Shown one piece after another: positions 24,700-34,995 of a stretch of 64,000 bases of DNA (the first letter of the stretch is position 1; every line of letters begins with the position of its first letter). The stretch lies in assembly GCF_914767665.1 (NCBI RefSeq), contig NC_059504.1, positions 30,372,001 to 30,436,000 of the forward strand, written 5' to 3'. The notes beneath the pieces were generated by a model. The model made no database searches. It saw only the letters and a list, made by a program, of their open reading frames with translations, and was not told the origin of the DNA. The stretch comes from Harmonia axyridis. Lineage: Eukaryota > Arthropoda > Insecta > Coleoptera > Coccinellidae. The translations under genes were made by a program, and so were the position numbers.

Positions 24700-25849
24700 T
24701 ATCCCAAACGAAGGCACTCAGGCGATTGAAACCTCTTGATATGAGTCCTCCATGATGTTCTTAATTCATGGTATCCGTTTGTCGCATTCTTCCCGGGACA
24801 CCCTGTATGTATAGGATTATTATACTTATATACGCTGGTTCGCACAACAGCGCTGGGGATACATTTGTTACGATTGCATAGCAAGATAAAGGTGCTTGCA
24901 CACATTTTATCGCGTGAGATGTGTTCGCATAGCTTAAGGTCGCTCAACTGATGAAGGATTTTTGAATGTTATTCTATTACCTACAATATTGATCTATCTT
25001 CTAATGACTTCAGAGTCGAGAACAATATGAGAGTATTGAGTATATGATGTTCAAGGCTTCCACGGTCACATTGTTCAATAGAGTTAGGTACTTCCTGCTT
25101 TTCTAGCCGTTTTTTCTACAACCCGCAATATATATCTTCAGAGGTTACTCTGTCATATATTGCAACTTGACACTTTATTTCTCCCAATTGGGTTGAAGTT
25201 GTTTTTTGTGCTGTTTTATCACAAGCATATTCGAAAAATTATTTCTTAGATGAGCCAAAAAAAAAAATTATTTCGAAATATGTAGTCCTTTCCTCTTCTG
25301 AATTAATGGTATATGACATTGTGTATGTGGGTATGACTAGTTCGAAATAACTAAGTAAAATAAACCTTCTCAAATAGTTCGAGAATTTACATACTCAGAA
25401 CTTGTATATTTATTTTGTCTATTTCAGTATCGTAATGAGTTCATTACAGTTCTAAAAACAGTGCTGTAATGCAGTGGCGTACCTGAGGGGGGCATAAGGG
25501 GGATATATCCCTCCCCCCCAGGAGGAATGAACTCATTACAGCATCGTTTTTAGCTATATTTTTCGGTTTGTGGTTTTCTATATCGACTTCCAATCGTATC
25601 AAATTTCAACAAACGTCAATAATTGTCAATATAATATAATTTGAATATAGTGAAATGATTTGTATTATTATTCGCAATTCCTCTTAATTCTGGTGGTGTT
25701 AAATCGATTTTGTCAGAAATAACTTACTTATTTAATGCGTAATTGTATATTATTTCAAAATTAGAAACGTACGATTCATATCCAATTTTCGTAATCAGTC
25801 AATGTTCGAAATAGTCACACCAACTGCCAAGATACAATACAAATGTCAC
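24700..25849. other. intergenic; further transposon-end fragments
   Basis: No gene supported. GGGACACCCTGTATG near 24794-24808 looks like another TACAGGGTGTCCC-type end. At about 25430-25565 an inverted repeat is visible: GTAATGAGTTCATTACAG on the left and ATGAACTCATTACAGC on the right, around a GC-rich GGCGTACCTGAGGGGGG core typical of a dispersed repeat. Confidence 0.35.
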
Positions 25850-26032
25850 TATTATTATTATTATTAAACAAAATTACAGAGTTGAGGTACATTAAACCTA
25901 TAAACTCTAACTGAAAATTATCCATAATACAACTGTAGAGAAAGAGAAAAAAAAAAACAGAGATAAGTGAAATTTACAAAAGGCTTCAAAAATGATATTA
26001 TCAACAACCAAAAACCTAACAATGTATACACT

Positions 26033-28810
26033 TCAATTACTTTTCCAGGTGTCAAATTTATTCTTGAACGCATTGACTGATACTGCTTCTACAATTTCAC
26101 TGGGCAGGCCGTTCCAATGGTTAAACACCCGATTACAAAGGAAATTCTCTCGGCACCTCGTTCGAAATACTTCTCTATTCAACTTGTATCCATGTCCACG
26201 AAGTTGATTCGAATTCAATTCATACAGGTGGGACATATCGACGCCGAATAAGCCGTGCAATGCTCGATATGTAACTATCAGGTCTCCCCTCAAACGACGA
26301 TCAGCAAAGGAAGAAAGACCCATCATCCGTAGCCGTTCCTGATAACAAGGGCGATTCCATCCAAAGGGAATGCGTGTGACACGACGCTGTAAGTTCTCCA
26401 GCAATGCAGCATCACCCGTCAACCACGGATGCCAAACCGGACCGGCAAATTCAAGTATTGGTCGAATATAACTTTTATATATCTGGGAGATAGCCGCCAC
26501 ATTATTGCCACGAAAAACGTTCTGGACAACATATATAAGACGTTTGACCTTCTTTGTGATGTGCAATACATGTTCAGTCCACGAAAGATCACTTGAAATC
26601 ACCACACCCAGGTCCACATGAGATGAACATCCAACAACTTCAACGCCGTCAATGAAATAAGTCAAACCTGGATTGTTTTTACCCAAATGTAGTATTCGAC
26701 ACTTTGAAGGGTTTAGGGGAATCAACCATTTGTCGCACCAACAAACGACCCTGTCCAAGTCTTCCTGCAGGGTTTTATAGTTGTTGAGAGGGCAATTGAA
26801 AAATTTAATATCATCGGCAAATGAAGCACTGTCCGACTTGAACTCAACAGCTAGATCGCTCACATACACCAGAAACAGCAACGGTCCCAGAACTGAGCCC
26901 TGAGGAACGCCACTGAGCACGCATCTTGGTTCCGATCTGGCCGCACCAACTTTTACCACAAACGATCTGTCAGTCAAGAAGCTCTCAATCCACTTCAAGA
27001 TCAATCCCCGGATTCCAAAGTGCTCCAGCTTGTACAGAAGCCTATTTATTGGTACCCTATCGAAGGCCTTTGCGAAATCCAGATAGACAACATCTACCGG
27101 AAGTCTATTATCCAAAGAATGGGTCCACTTGTTGAGACAGTTGAGGAGGCAGGTGATAATTGATCTTCCCCTGATGAAACCATGCTGGGTATCTGGTATG
27201 ATGTTATGTTCCAAAAAAAACGAAAGCATCCTGTCGTACATTAACCTTTCCAGAATCTTACATAGAATGGAAGTGAGGCTTATTGGCCTGAAATTATTCG
27301 GATCTTGCTTGTCGCCTTTTTTATGTATCGGTGATACAAGTGCACTCTTCCATGATTTCGGCAGTATACCAGAGGTCAAAGATACTGAGAAAATTTTGGA
27401 TATGGGTAGACTAAGAGACTGAGAACACTCTTTGAGCAACCTGGCAGAAAAACCATCCGGACCAGGTGACGACGAAACATTCAGAGACCGCAGTTTCTCT
27501 CCAACCATCAAGGGATTGATGTCAATAAAAGCCAGAGAAGAATGGTTTCGAGGAGAAGCAGTTGAAGGTATAGGTGCTCCGGGCTCGGATGTGAATGCCA
27601 TTGAGAAGGTATCAGCCAGAATTTCAGCTGAACACTTATGGTCATCTGCAACTAATCCATCCTTGTCCTTAACAAGCGGCAAAGATGGTACGGTATTAAA
27701 AAAGCGTCGTGTGTATTTGAAGAATTTCTTCTTGTCACCCGAAGTAGCTAGATCACTCTCAAATTTGGATTTGGCCTCACGTAATCGGCTTGAAAGACGA
27801 TTGGAGAATGCTCTATGCCTCCGAAAGTCATAAACTTGCCTGCCGCGAACACACCTCCGCCACAACAATTTCTTGAACTTAATCATCCCAAAAATATGAC
27901 TGTCAATCCAAGGCTTACTGCTATTGACCCTTACAGCTCGCATGAAAGTGTGGTCCTCAACAGTTCCGGTAACATATGCGTTAAATTTAATCCATCTCGA
28001 CTCGACGTCCCCAGTGCCCATCACATCATCCCAGTCGGTTTTGAAAAATATTTCATTAATACTCTGGTATCTGACAATTTTGCAAGTTTTAGTCTCGGAC
28101 TTCATTTTAGAGGAAAGAAAAAATTGTATTTTTGCTGATAAAACCAAGTGATCTGATTTTCCTAGTGGCGGATGGTATTCAAGTTCCGAAAGTAAATTCA
28201 CATCATTTGTAAGGATTAGATCAGGTGTTGTAGGTTCTTGGTTTACTCTGTAACGGGTAGGTTGGTCAACTAACTGGTGTAAATTGGAGTGGTTCAACAT
28301 TTCGGTGTATGGAATCGAAGGAGAGTTTGCTGAGGGCGAACGAAATATTGGCCATATTCTAATGTCGCCGAGATTGAAGTCTCCAGCCAATAAAACATGT
28401 TTATGTAGGTTAGATAAGTTCGTCAGATGCTCACATAGGTCTTTGTCATATATGGAAGGTCGTGGACGATATATGCAGCCAACACACAAGGCGAAGCCAG
28501 ATGATTCTATATTCAAAAAGATATTATCGATGCCTGGAGTATTGAGTGAATGTTTAGAGATTTTAAACGAATTAGCAATGGAGTCATGGACATATATACA
28601 TACCCCAGCATAACCTGGAGTAGTAATACTATCGCAACGGTATATGGTGTAATCAGGTATATGAGCAACTATATCAGGCTTTTCTGGATGCAGCCACGTT
28701 TCCGTGATCATTATAAGAGAAGGCTTATGATATTCGACCAGTAAAAGAAGCTCATTGAATTTTGCAGTTAGGGAAGCTAGGATGGAATATAATACCGGCC
28801 ATACATTCAA
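26033..28810 (-). CDS. CR1-like ORF2: AP endonuclease and reverse transcriptase
   Basis: The endonuclease comes first (ITETWLHPEKPD, LLAGDFNLGD, PDLILTN, GKSDHLVL; residues about 15-235). The RT follows with SPGPDGFSARLLK, NNFRPISLTSILCK, VYLDFAKAFDRVP, SGVPQGSVLGPLLF and catalytic SFADDIKFF. A conserved C-terminal region (GPVWHPWLTGD and the following block) ends at 26033. At about 925 residues it is full length. No ATG lies in frame before the endonuclease: the first in-frame Met is inside LIMITETW. The frame stays open upstream into the end of ORF1, where the -1 frame is entered exactly at A_AAA_AAC. Confidence 0.88.
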   Translation of the reverse strand: MNVWPVLYSILASLTAKFNELLLLVEYHKPSLIMITETWLHPEKPDIVAHIPDYTIYRCDSITTPGYAGVCIYVHDSIANSFKISKHSLNTPGIDNIFLNIESSGFALCVGCIYRPRPSIYDKDLCEHLTNLSNLHKHVLLAGDFNLGDIRIWPIFRSPSANSPSIPYTEMLNHSNLHQLVDQPTRYRVNQEPTTPDLILTNDVNLLSELEYHPPLGKSDHLVLSAKIQFFLSSKMKSETKTCKIVRYQSINEIFFKTDWDDVMGTGDVESRWIKFNAYVTGTVEDHTFMRAVRVNSSKPWIDSHIFGMIKFKKLLWRRCVRGRQVYDFRRHRAFSNRLSSRLREAKSKFESDLATSGDKKKFFKYTRRFFNTVPSLPLVKDKDGLVADDHKCSAEILADTFSMAFTSEPGAPIPSTASPRNHSSLAFIDINPLMVGEKLRSLNVSSSPGPDGFSARLLKECSQSLSLPISKIFSVSLTSGILPKSWKSALVSPIHKKGDKQDPNNFRPISLTSILCKILERLMYDRMLSFFLEHNIIPDTQHGFIRGRSIITCLLNCLNKWTHSLDNRLPVDVVYLDFAKAFDRVPINRLLYKLEHFGIRGLILKWIESFLTDRSFVVKVGAARSEPRCVLSGVPQGSVLGPLLFLVYVSDLAVEFKSDSASFADDIKFFNCPLNNYKTLQEDLDRVVCWCDKWLIPLNPSKCRILHLGKNNPGLTYFIDGVEVVGCSSHVDLGVVISSDLSWTEHVLHITKKVKRLIYVVQNVFRGNNVAAISQIYKSYIRPILEFAGPVWHPWLTGDAALLENLQRRVTRIPFGWNRPCYQERLRMMGLSSFADRRLRGDLIVTYRALHGLFGVDMSHLYELNSNQLRGHGYKLNREVFRTRCRENFLCNRVFNHWNGLPSEIVEAVSVNAFKNKFDTWKSN

Positions 28811-28818
28811 AGGTAATG

Positions 28819-29862
28819 CTAGTTTTTTGGAGAAGAATCTTCTGATACAATTGTAGGAACACCCCTGATGTATTTTATGGTGAGGTTGACCTCTCCAGCT
28901 CGGCGTCTTCTCTCAAGCACAGCGCGTAGGTCCTGTAGCTGCTTTGCTTGCATAGGGGTTTTATCATCAGTGATGCTGAATTTGCGCCAATCAGGCATAC
29001 TAGCGATAACTCTTTTGTTCTTCAGGATTCTCGTGACTATTAGCGGATTATTAAAGCATAACTTGAGAATTCTTGGACGGTCACCCAGCGAAGTTCCTAT
29101 TCTTGAGATGGAAGTGCGTTGTAAATTTGCGTCGGGACATATACAATCAAGCACCTGAGAAACAAGACTCACATCCACATCGGGGCTTGCTTCAGGAACT
29201 CCGCGTATTAACAGGCTGTGGGATCGACGTAAGCGTTCGAGCATTTCAGACGGTTCCACATTAGGAGACACAGAAAGTCCTGCGGAGGGTTGTATCCTCG
29301 AAGACTCGATTGCTGATATTCTACAGGCAGCAGAATCTACCGCCTCCGCAAGGCCTCTTTGAGATTCCGCCAAACTCAGCACCTGGGAAGTGCAGGACTG
29401 GACCTTAGCATCGTGCTCGCTGATTGACCGGGAATGACTCACAAGTACGTCATCATGACGCCGCAAATCATCCGAATGCTTAACCAAAATTGATCTACAC
29501 TCGGATAAATCTGCTTGCAGTGCCATCTGAGTGGATTTAATAGAAGATATATCATTGGATATATCGTCGAGTTTGGCCATAAGGGCGGCAAACTGATCAC
29601 AACTAAGCGACGATGCAGTCGAGGGATGCAAGTTTCCTGGCATGGCCGATGTACCAGGGCGCTGAGAAGGCGATGAGACCGAACCGCTACGAAGTAAGCG
29701 GCCCTCATTTGCACAATAGCCACAAGTCCACTTCGCATCGATCAGGCCCAACTCGCTCGGTGACAAATTTAGACAATCAAAATGAAATGCTTTTTTGCAT
29801 TTGAAACAATTAGCAAATCGAGTGGAGGTCGTCTGCTTCGAGCATATATGACATTTAGTCAT
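28819..29862 (-). CDS. CR1-like ORF1: PHD finger, coiled coil, RNA-binding-like domain
   Basis: I start at the ATG at 29862 because the PHD finger follows at once: CHIC, then CFKC, HFDC and CGYC with the intervening Trp (residues 4-50). Residues about 90-180 are heptad-like (KLDDISNDISSIKS onward) and probably coiled coil. The C-terminal third (LLIRGVPEAS through the ILKNKRVIAS region) resembles the RRM-like ORF1 region of non-LTR elements. The protein, about 347 residues, would bind element RNA and nucleoprotein. It ends CCA AAA AAC TAG, a slippery heptamer directly before the stop. Confidence 0.8.
   Translation of the reverse strand: MTKCHICSKQTTSTRFANCFKCKKAFHFDCLNLSPSELGLIDAKWTCGYCANEGRLLRSGSVSSPSQRPGTSAMPGNLHPSTASSLSCDQFAALMAKLDDISNDISSIKSTQMALQADLSECRSILVKHSDDLRRHDDVLVSHSRSISEHDAKVQSCTSQVLSLAESQRGLAEAVDSAACRISAIESSRIQPSAGLSVSPNVEPSEMLERLRRSHSLLIRGVPEASPDVDVSLVSQVLDCICPDANLQRTSISRIGTSLGDRPRILKLCFNNPLIVTRILKNKRVIASMPDWRKFSITDDKTPMQAKQLQDLRAVLERRRRAGEVNLTIKYIRGVPTIVSEDSSPKN
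28822..28828 (-). promoter_or_regulatory. candidate -1 ribosomal frameshift site between ORF1 and ORF2
   Basis: Minus-strand A_AAA_AAC, in the ORF1 zero frame, directly followed by the TAG stop (28821-28819). Shifting back one base enters the ORF2 frame (CTA GCA TTA ...) without a stop. A stimulatory downstream structure was not identified by eye. Confidence 0.5.
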
Positions 29863-30215
29863 CTTCCTCAAACTGTTGCGACACGGTGCAATGGAAAAAA
29901 GGAGAGACAAGCTTCACTCTCTTGGGCCGTTAAGAGAGACTCACACAGACTAGGTAGGCCACGGAAGGGGAATAGGGCAAACAATTGGGTTAAGGATCGA
30001 GTTGTTATGTCCAGGAATTTGAATAATTCGCGATGGAAACTACGAAGCTGCAGACGCACTGTATTCCTGCCCACCAGATGTACAAACCGCTCTCGAGGTA
30101 GTACAAGTACTGGGAGTATTTGAGTTTCAAGTATTGTAAAATGTGGTGCCGTGTTCGCTCGCAATATCGACTGTTACGCGCAACTGGTGGGGAAATCGAC
30201 GCAAGCGTCAAACGT

Positions 30216-31190
30216 ATGATGATAAATAAAGAATGTAATATCAGAAACTAATAAAAAAAAATTATATACAATATCATCAAAACCAAACAATATCCTTCAA
30301 AAATTATTGTTGACCTCCTACCTTCAGATAAAATCAGGCACAACACGAAAATTTGATCTGGAAAAGATAAGTAATCTACGGAGAAAATTTGTCTTGATTA
30401 TCGAGCCACTCGTAATACGTGTTAACACTCTCTCAGTTGCATTCAATGTCCGGGATATATAATCTGAATTTTTCATTGAATTTCGACAATATTTCACAAA
30501 ACTTGACTGAAATAGAGAAAATATCGTCTGATACTCGTTGCAGAAGGCAATTCCAAAACTCATTTCGCATTCGTGTTGCCCATTCTGCAACTTGTTTTAG
30601 AATATACTATTAGAAACTTGCTTTTCAGGAACTGTAGGCTTACTGAAGAAAACTTTTCCTGATACTTATTCGCAAAGATGGTAATCAGAATAAGTATTAA
30701 TGGATCTTCTTTGTTACTCTTTTGTGAAATAGGTATACAAATCAACATTTACAATGGAGAAAAGTATATTATTCGATGACCACATAATGATTACTATTAT
30801 TCACGAGAGTGAAGTTTGCGACACGAACCGCCAGGCGAGTGTCGCAATTCACCCGAGTGAATAATAGTAATTATGTGCGAATATAATATACTTTGTCCAC
30901 GACTTCATCGGTAAAATTCAAATTAATCTGCATTTTTAACAATAAAAATAATTATCAAAAGCGTTGACATAACATTTGCTGTCTTCGCACTGAAAATTGC
31001 AAGCTCACGATAAACGTCAAAAAATTAACTTGGCATCTATTCCATTCCATATTTTCATTGTCATAAAAATGAACTACATAATATATGTATATTTATTTAT
31101 ATTAATAGTAACGGAGCAGTTTTTAAAATTGAACGAAAGAGTTGAATTTCCAGACAAATCAATGTTTTGTTGCCTTGTAATTGTTTGATT
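30216..31190. other. AT-rich intergenic with a palindromic repeat
   Basis: No gene supported. It contains the palindromic repeat annotated at 30752-30905; the remainder is plain AT-rich sequence. Confidence 0.4.
30752..30905. repeat. palindromic MITE-like repeat, about 150 bp
   Basis: The arms include AGTATATTATTCG/CGAATATAATATACTT, CACATAAT, ACTATTATTCAC/GTGAATAATAGT and TGCGACAC/GTGTCGCA, meeting near 30830. It is imperfect and non-coding, with no target duplication seen. Confidence 0.65.
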
Positions 31191-31199
31191 GATATTTTC

Positions 31200-32147
31200 A
31201 ATTGGGAATTTAGATGCTGTTGCTTCTGCAACCGTCGTGGATTTCCAACACCCGTGTCGCTTCAGTGTTGTTATGTCTCCACCTGCATCGATTAGTATAG
31301 TTGCAGACGATCTACGGAAGCTATGTCCTTAATATTCATTGCAATTTGTCAGCTTCAGAAACTCGGCTAGTTGCCTTCCCATTTTCGTAAATTTGTTTAT
31401 ACCTTTTCTTTGTGAAGAGCATTTGTCATTTTGATAATTCAGAAAGAATACATCAGAAGTTAGATGTGCTGGACGGAGGTTGATGTATTTTTTACTAATC
31501 GGGTGAAAATATTCATTAATAGTGAATCTTCTACTGATTTTTGTGTTGGTATTGGGTACACTCACCAAGAGGACTGATCCAAGGTCATTTATGTTCTGTA
31601 TTGTCATGTTGTACAATTCATTCGCTCGGCATGCACCCATAACTCCCATTATCATTGCAACCTGATGAAAAAGAATATTTCTTGAATGTATTTTAAACGA
31701 CACTTAAATATAGCTAGTGTTTTACCTTCATTACAAGATATTTTTCATCACATGCTTCAGAGATAAATTTTTCAGATTTTTTCGCAAGAAAATACTCTTG
31801 CTTTTTTCGGATGAAAGCCTTCTGATTTCCTTTCCAAAAATGAACGCAGTTTTTCATAATTTTCGATATCGATGCCTTCATTAATGTTGCGAGTAATCTT
31901 AAGCATGGAATGGCTCCATAATGTTGTTGGTTTATAGTAAGCAGATAATTTCGAAAAATATGCCAGTAAAACTGACTCCGAAAATGAGTTGATTTCATTC
32001 GCTGCTCTCCAGTCCATGAAATTATTAAACACTATATAGGAAGAGATTTCTTGATTTCTCCGGCAATAGATTCAATGTAGTATTTCTTGCAGCCTCCCTT
32101 ATTTCTGGTGGAGTACACACCATTTCTTCATCACTTTCGATCTCCAT
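31200..32147 (-). pseudogene. Crypton-type tyrosine recombinase with one intron, damaged
   Basis: The product resembles Crypton-like (DUF3504-type) tyrosine recombinases. It starts at the ATG at 32147 (MEIESDEEM), shifts frame near 32030 and continues through FMDWRAANEINSFSE and KRKSEGF-like blocks. A one-base insertion near 31772 shifts it again. A GT-AG intron (31725-31662, 64 nt; GTAAAA to TTTTTCATCAG) separates YLVMK from VAMIMGVMGACRANEL, which holds the first catalytic Arg. An LRP...SDVFFLNY block follows. A TAA at 31331-31329 precedes GHSFRRSSAT (the His-x-x-Arg box) and LKRHGCWKS. The tyrosine nucleophile expected after VAE is not visible. It could be a decayed transposon or a decayed domesticated gene. 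Confidence 0.7.
31662..31725 (-). other. 64-nt GT-AG intron in the recombinase gene
   Basis: The donor GTAAAACAC and the pyrimidine-rich acceptor TTCTTTTTCATCAG bracket a stop-containing segment. Removing it joins ATG AAG to GTT GCA ATG in a continuous recombinase frame. Confidence 0.7.
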
Positions 32148-33384
32148 TATGCACAATTCGTGGAAAACAGACGTTCAAATTATTTTTCAATCTGTCAAAT
32201 GAATGGGATATTATAGAAAAAAACCTTAAATGAAAATTTTTACTCTCAATCCCTATAGCACCGACGGCTTAGTGATTATCAGTCCAGTATTTCATCGCGA
32301 AAGTCACGGGTTAGAGTCCTTGACAGATTCAAAATTCTAAGTAGTGAATAATGAATTCACTAGTCATTATCCACTGGGGAAAACGATTATCAATCTGTTT
32401 CTGAAAGATCATTCAAAATGTACGGATTATGGAGTAGTCGTGGACAAAACAAATTTAGAGAGTTTGCCTAATTTTGTCATTGGACTGATATTGACTCTAA
32501 TCAATATATTATTTTAAATTATGAAGATTAAATGTTTTTATCATTATTATTTAACCTTTATAATTCATTATATTATGTATATTATATATTCCGCTTAGAA
32601 TTGTGATAGACGTAGCCCAATGAATATAATTTCTCCCGAGCTCCAAAAACAAACAAACAAGATAACGAGAGGGTAACAGTAACTTACAAGTCTACTCGTC
32701 TAGAGATTTATGCCTATGGGCCAAGATCCCTTTCTCCGAACTTCAGAGCAATATGGAGGCTAATAAGGGTTTTCCAATCGAACAATTCTTGTGGGCGGGA
32801 TCATTTTATCTTACGGCAATAACGTTTCGATTTTATGAGGCTTCTGATGGAGAAATGGGAAATCGCTTAGAGGTTTTGTGATGGTTGAGGAAATAGGTGG
32901 TTTTTGAATTGGCGCATTCGCCATTTAGAAAATACCGAGGCGATATACTTGGATACAGGGAGATATTGAGGGTGAAAGTTCTCTTAAATAATTGTTCAGA
33001 ATTATTTTTTAATTGATTTGCCTACACACAATATTCATGACGGGGATAATATCAAACGCCGAATTCAAATGCGAAAAACGAACAACCACCAACATTGAAC
33101 GGAGCGGACTGCTTGTCGTTTGTTATGATGTGTCCTTTAAAGATCCCACATAAATCGTCAAATTTTGAAATCCAGAACCTGATTTTGGTTGATAGTGAGT
33201 GCAAGCAAAATTCTTCTGCAAGTCGCGAGTTCGCAGTAAGATATTCGTTGAGAAATTGTTAGTATTCACGTAGATGACGAACAATAGAAGTTCAGAAGGC
33301 ATTGACATTCCTTCACGAGTTCCAAATGTAAAAACGAGCCACAAGAATACTTCTGAACCAATGAAAATTTACTACATAATAATG
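32148..33384. other. AT-rich intergenic; possible SINE at 32262-32345
   Basis: No gene supported. TAGCACCGACGGCTTAGTG and GGGTTAGAGTCC about 50 bp later resemble A and B boxes of a tRNA-derived promoter, the B box with one mismatch. This may be an old SINE head. The remainder is unremarkable. Confidence 0.35.
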
Positions 33385-34232
33385 TACAGGGTGGGCAAAT
33401 AAGCGAGGTAAGCGGTTTTATCGCAGGATCCACTCCACGTAGAGACTTGCGGTAAAAATTTTTACTATCAAAGTGTCCAAGAAAACACACAGGAAATTGT
33501 TTTCAAGTTCATACCTCCACCGCTAGGGGGCTTAATAGCTATCGTCGAGTAGAAAAATGAATCTTACTCGAAAATATTTCATATCAAATTGATGAAAAAA
33601 TATCATCACTGTAATCCTTGGAAAATTCTGTATCTTTTTGAATTATTACTTTTGATTTTACGACATCAAATAAGAGTGGAAGAGAGGGAGAAATCGGACT
33701 GATTGAAATGTCTGTAACTTCAGTTTGGCTCAACATTTTTGAGCAAACTAGATCTCGTTTGAGATGATAACATCTTGTTGATTGAGGAAAAAATATACTC
33801 ATGATATATTTTTTTTTGCTGCTTCTGAAAGAGGGCGCTTAGTCAGATGTTCATAGTTTTGTTCATTTTTCTCCGAAATTTCAAATGAAATGACTTAATT
33901 TTCTCAACAGAATCTGAAATTCCATTGAGTTTGCATGAAAAAACCTTGAGGTCTCAAAGCGTTAGCTTCACGCAGGGGGCTGACACCTTCCTAGACCCCG
34001 TTTTTAGTTCAACGCACAACCGTCCGAGGCGCTACAGTCGTAATAATTAAGTATATCGTCGATAGATGACTCTGTCGACCATAGTTTTTTCACGGATTGT
34101 CAAACATTTTTTGATAATAATGTTTACAAGCATTTAAGACACTTTGTTACCTGTGATTTCAGAAGAAAATTTTTATGTTACAAATGGTAAGTGTGAATAA
34201 CAAGAATCGTAATAGCAACGAAGAGAATCAGG

Positions 34233-34478
34233 AAATGTTGTGTGAAAGGATGTGAAGATGTTATCAGCATGAGTCATAGTTTTCCCAAAAACAATCAAAC
34301 ACTATTCAAGATATGGATAGACAATATCAAACCCAAGTATTGGGAAACATTATCTGTGCTGCAAATCTATAACAGATATTTAGTATGTCATTCCCATTTT
34401 GAGATGTGCTATTACCTGGTACGAAGTTCGAGAGGCCTCACAGTTAATGCATTTCCTACATTACATTGGGTGTTTCGA
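34233..34478 (+). pseudogene. THAP zinc-finger domain exon, fragment
   Basis: The frame shows the THAP signature: CCVKGCED, then HSFPKN, a Trp in KIWID, VCHSHF with the Cys-x-x-His pair, and an AFPTL block corresponding to the AVPT box. THAP domains bind DNA in P-element transposases and related host factors. A consensus donor, GTAAGT, follows at 34479. A possible acceptor, ATCAG, precedes the domain at about 34226-34230. No downstream transposase catalytic region was seen, so this is a fragment of a transposase or host gene. Confidence 0.6.
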
Positions 34479-34499
34479 GTAAGTTTCATTATATATTAA

Positions 34500-34995
34500 T
34501 TGAATTTTGAATGATTGTAGATGTTCCATAATATATAATGCCACAAATATAACTGATCAATACTTTTTAAGGTGTTAATAATAATGTTGATGAATAAATG
34601 GACATATTATTAAAATATGAAACAGAAATTGAAATATCACAGCCTGAAGATTCAGAGGGGGTGTTATGGAGTTAACAACACAAAATGGTGAGTATACAGT
34701 ACCATTCAAGATAATTTTTTATGCATAATTTATAATGAAAACATTAACCGTGCTTGATTTGTCTTAAGGTTCCCCAAAGATTTTAATGATGATTTGAATC
34801 GTCTATCAACTAAATTTTGAGTAATCGTAGATGTTTCAACAATAATACATAATGCCGCAAATATAACATCAATACTTTTTAGGTGTTAATAATAATGCTG
34901 ATGAGCCATTGAACATATCAAAATATAAAACTGAAAGGGAAATATCACAGCCTGAAGAATCAGAGAGTGTTATGGAGCTAACAACACAAAATGAT
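34500..34995 (+). repeat. tandemly duplicated intron-exon segment downstream of THAP exon
   Basis: Segments 34500-34690 and about 34810-34995 are diverged direct copies. Each has a pyrimidine tract and AG acceptor (34571; 34882) followed by GTGTTAATAATAATG and a block coding for an acidic linker (ISQPE and similar). The first copy has the donor GTGAGT at 34688 and a stop in the open frame of the second copy. The second copy is open but has lost the donor. Confidence 0.6.

Larger units (their letters stand above)
25850..30215 (-). mobile_element. CR1-like non-LTR retrotransposon C, apparently intact ORFs
   Basis: On the minus strand: a 5' leader of roughly 350 bp, ORF1 (PHD finger plus coiled coil), ORF2 (endonuclease plus RT) and a 3' region ending in an (AAT)n run (ATT repeats on plus at 25850-25866). 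ORF1 and ORF2 have no internal stop. The 5' boundary is approximate and no target duplication was found. It is the best-preserved element in the window. Confidence 0.8.

Noticed and set aside
26926..28744. Plus-strand frames opposite the CR1-C ORF2
   Set aside because: Antisense shadows of an intact ORF2 that has clear endonuclease and RT motifs.
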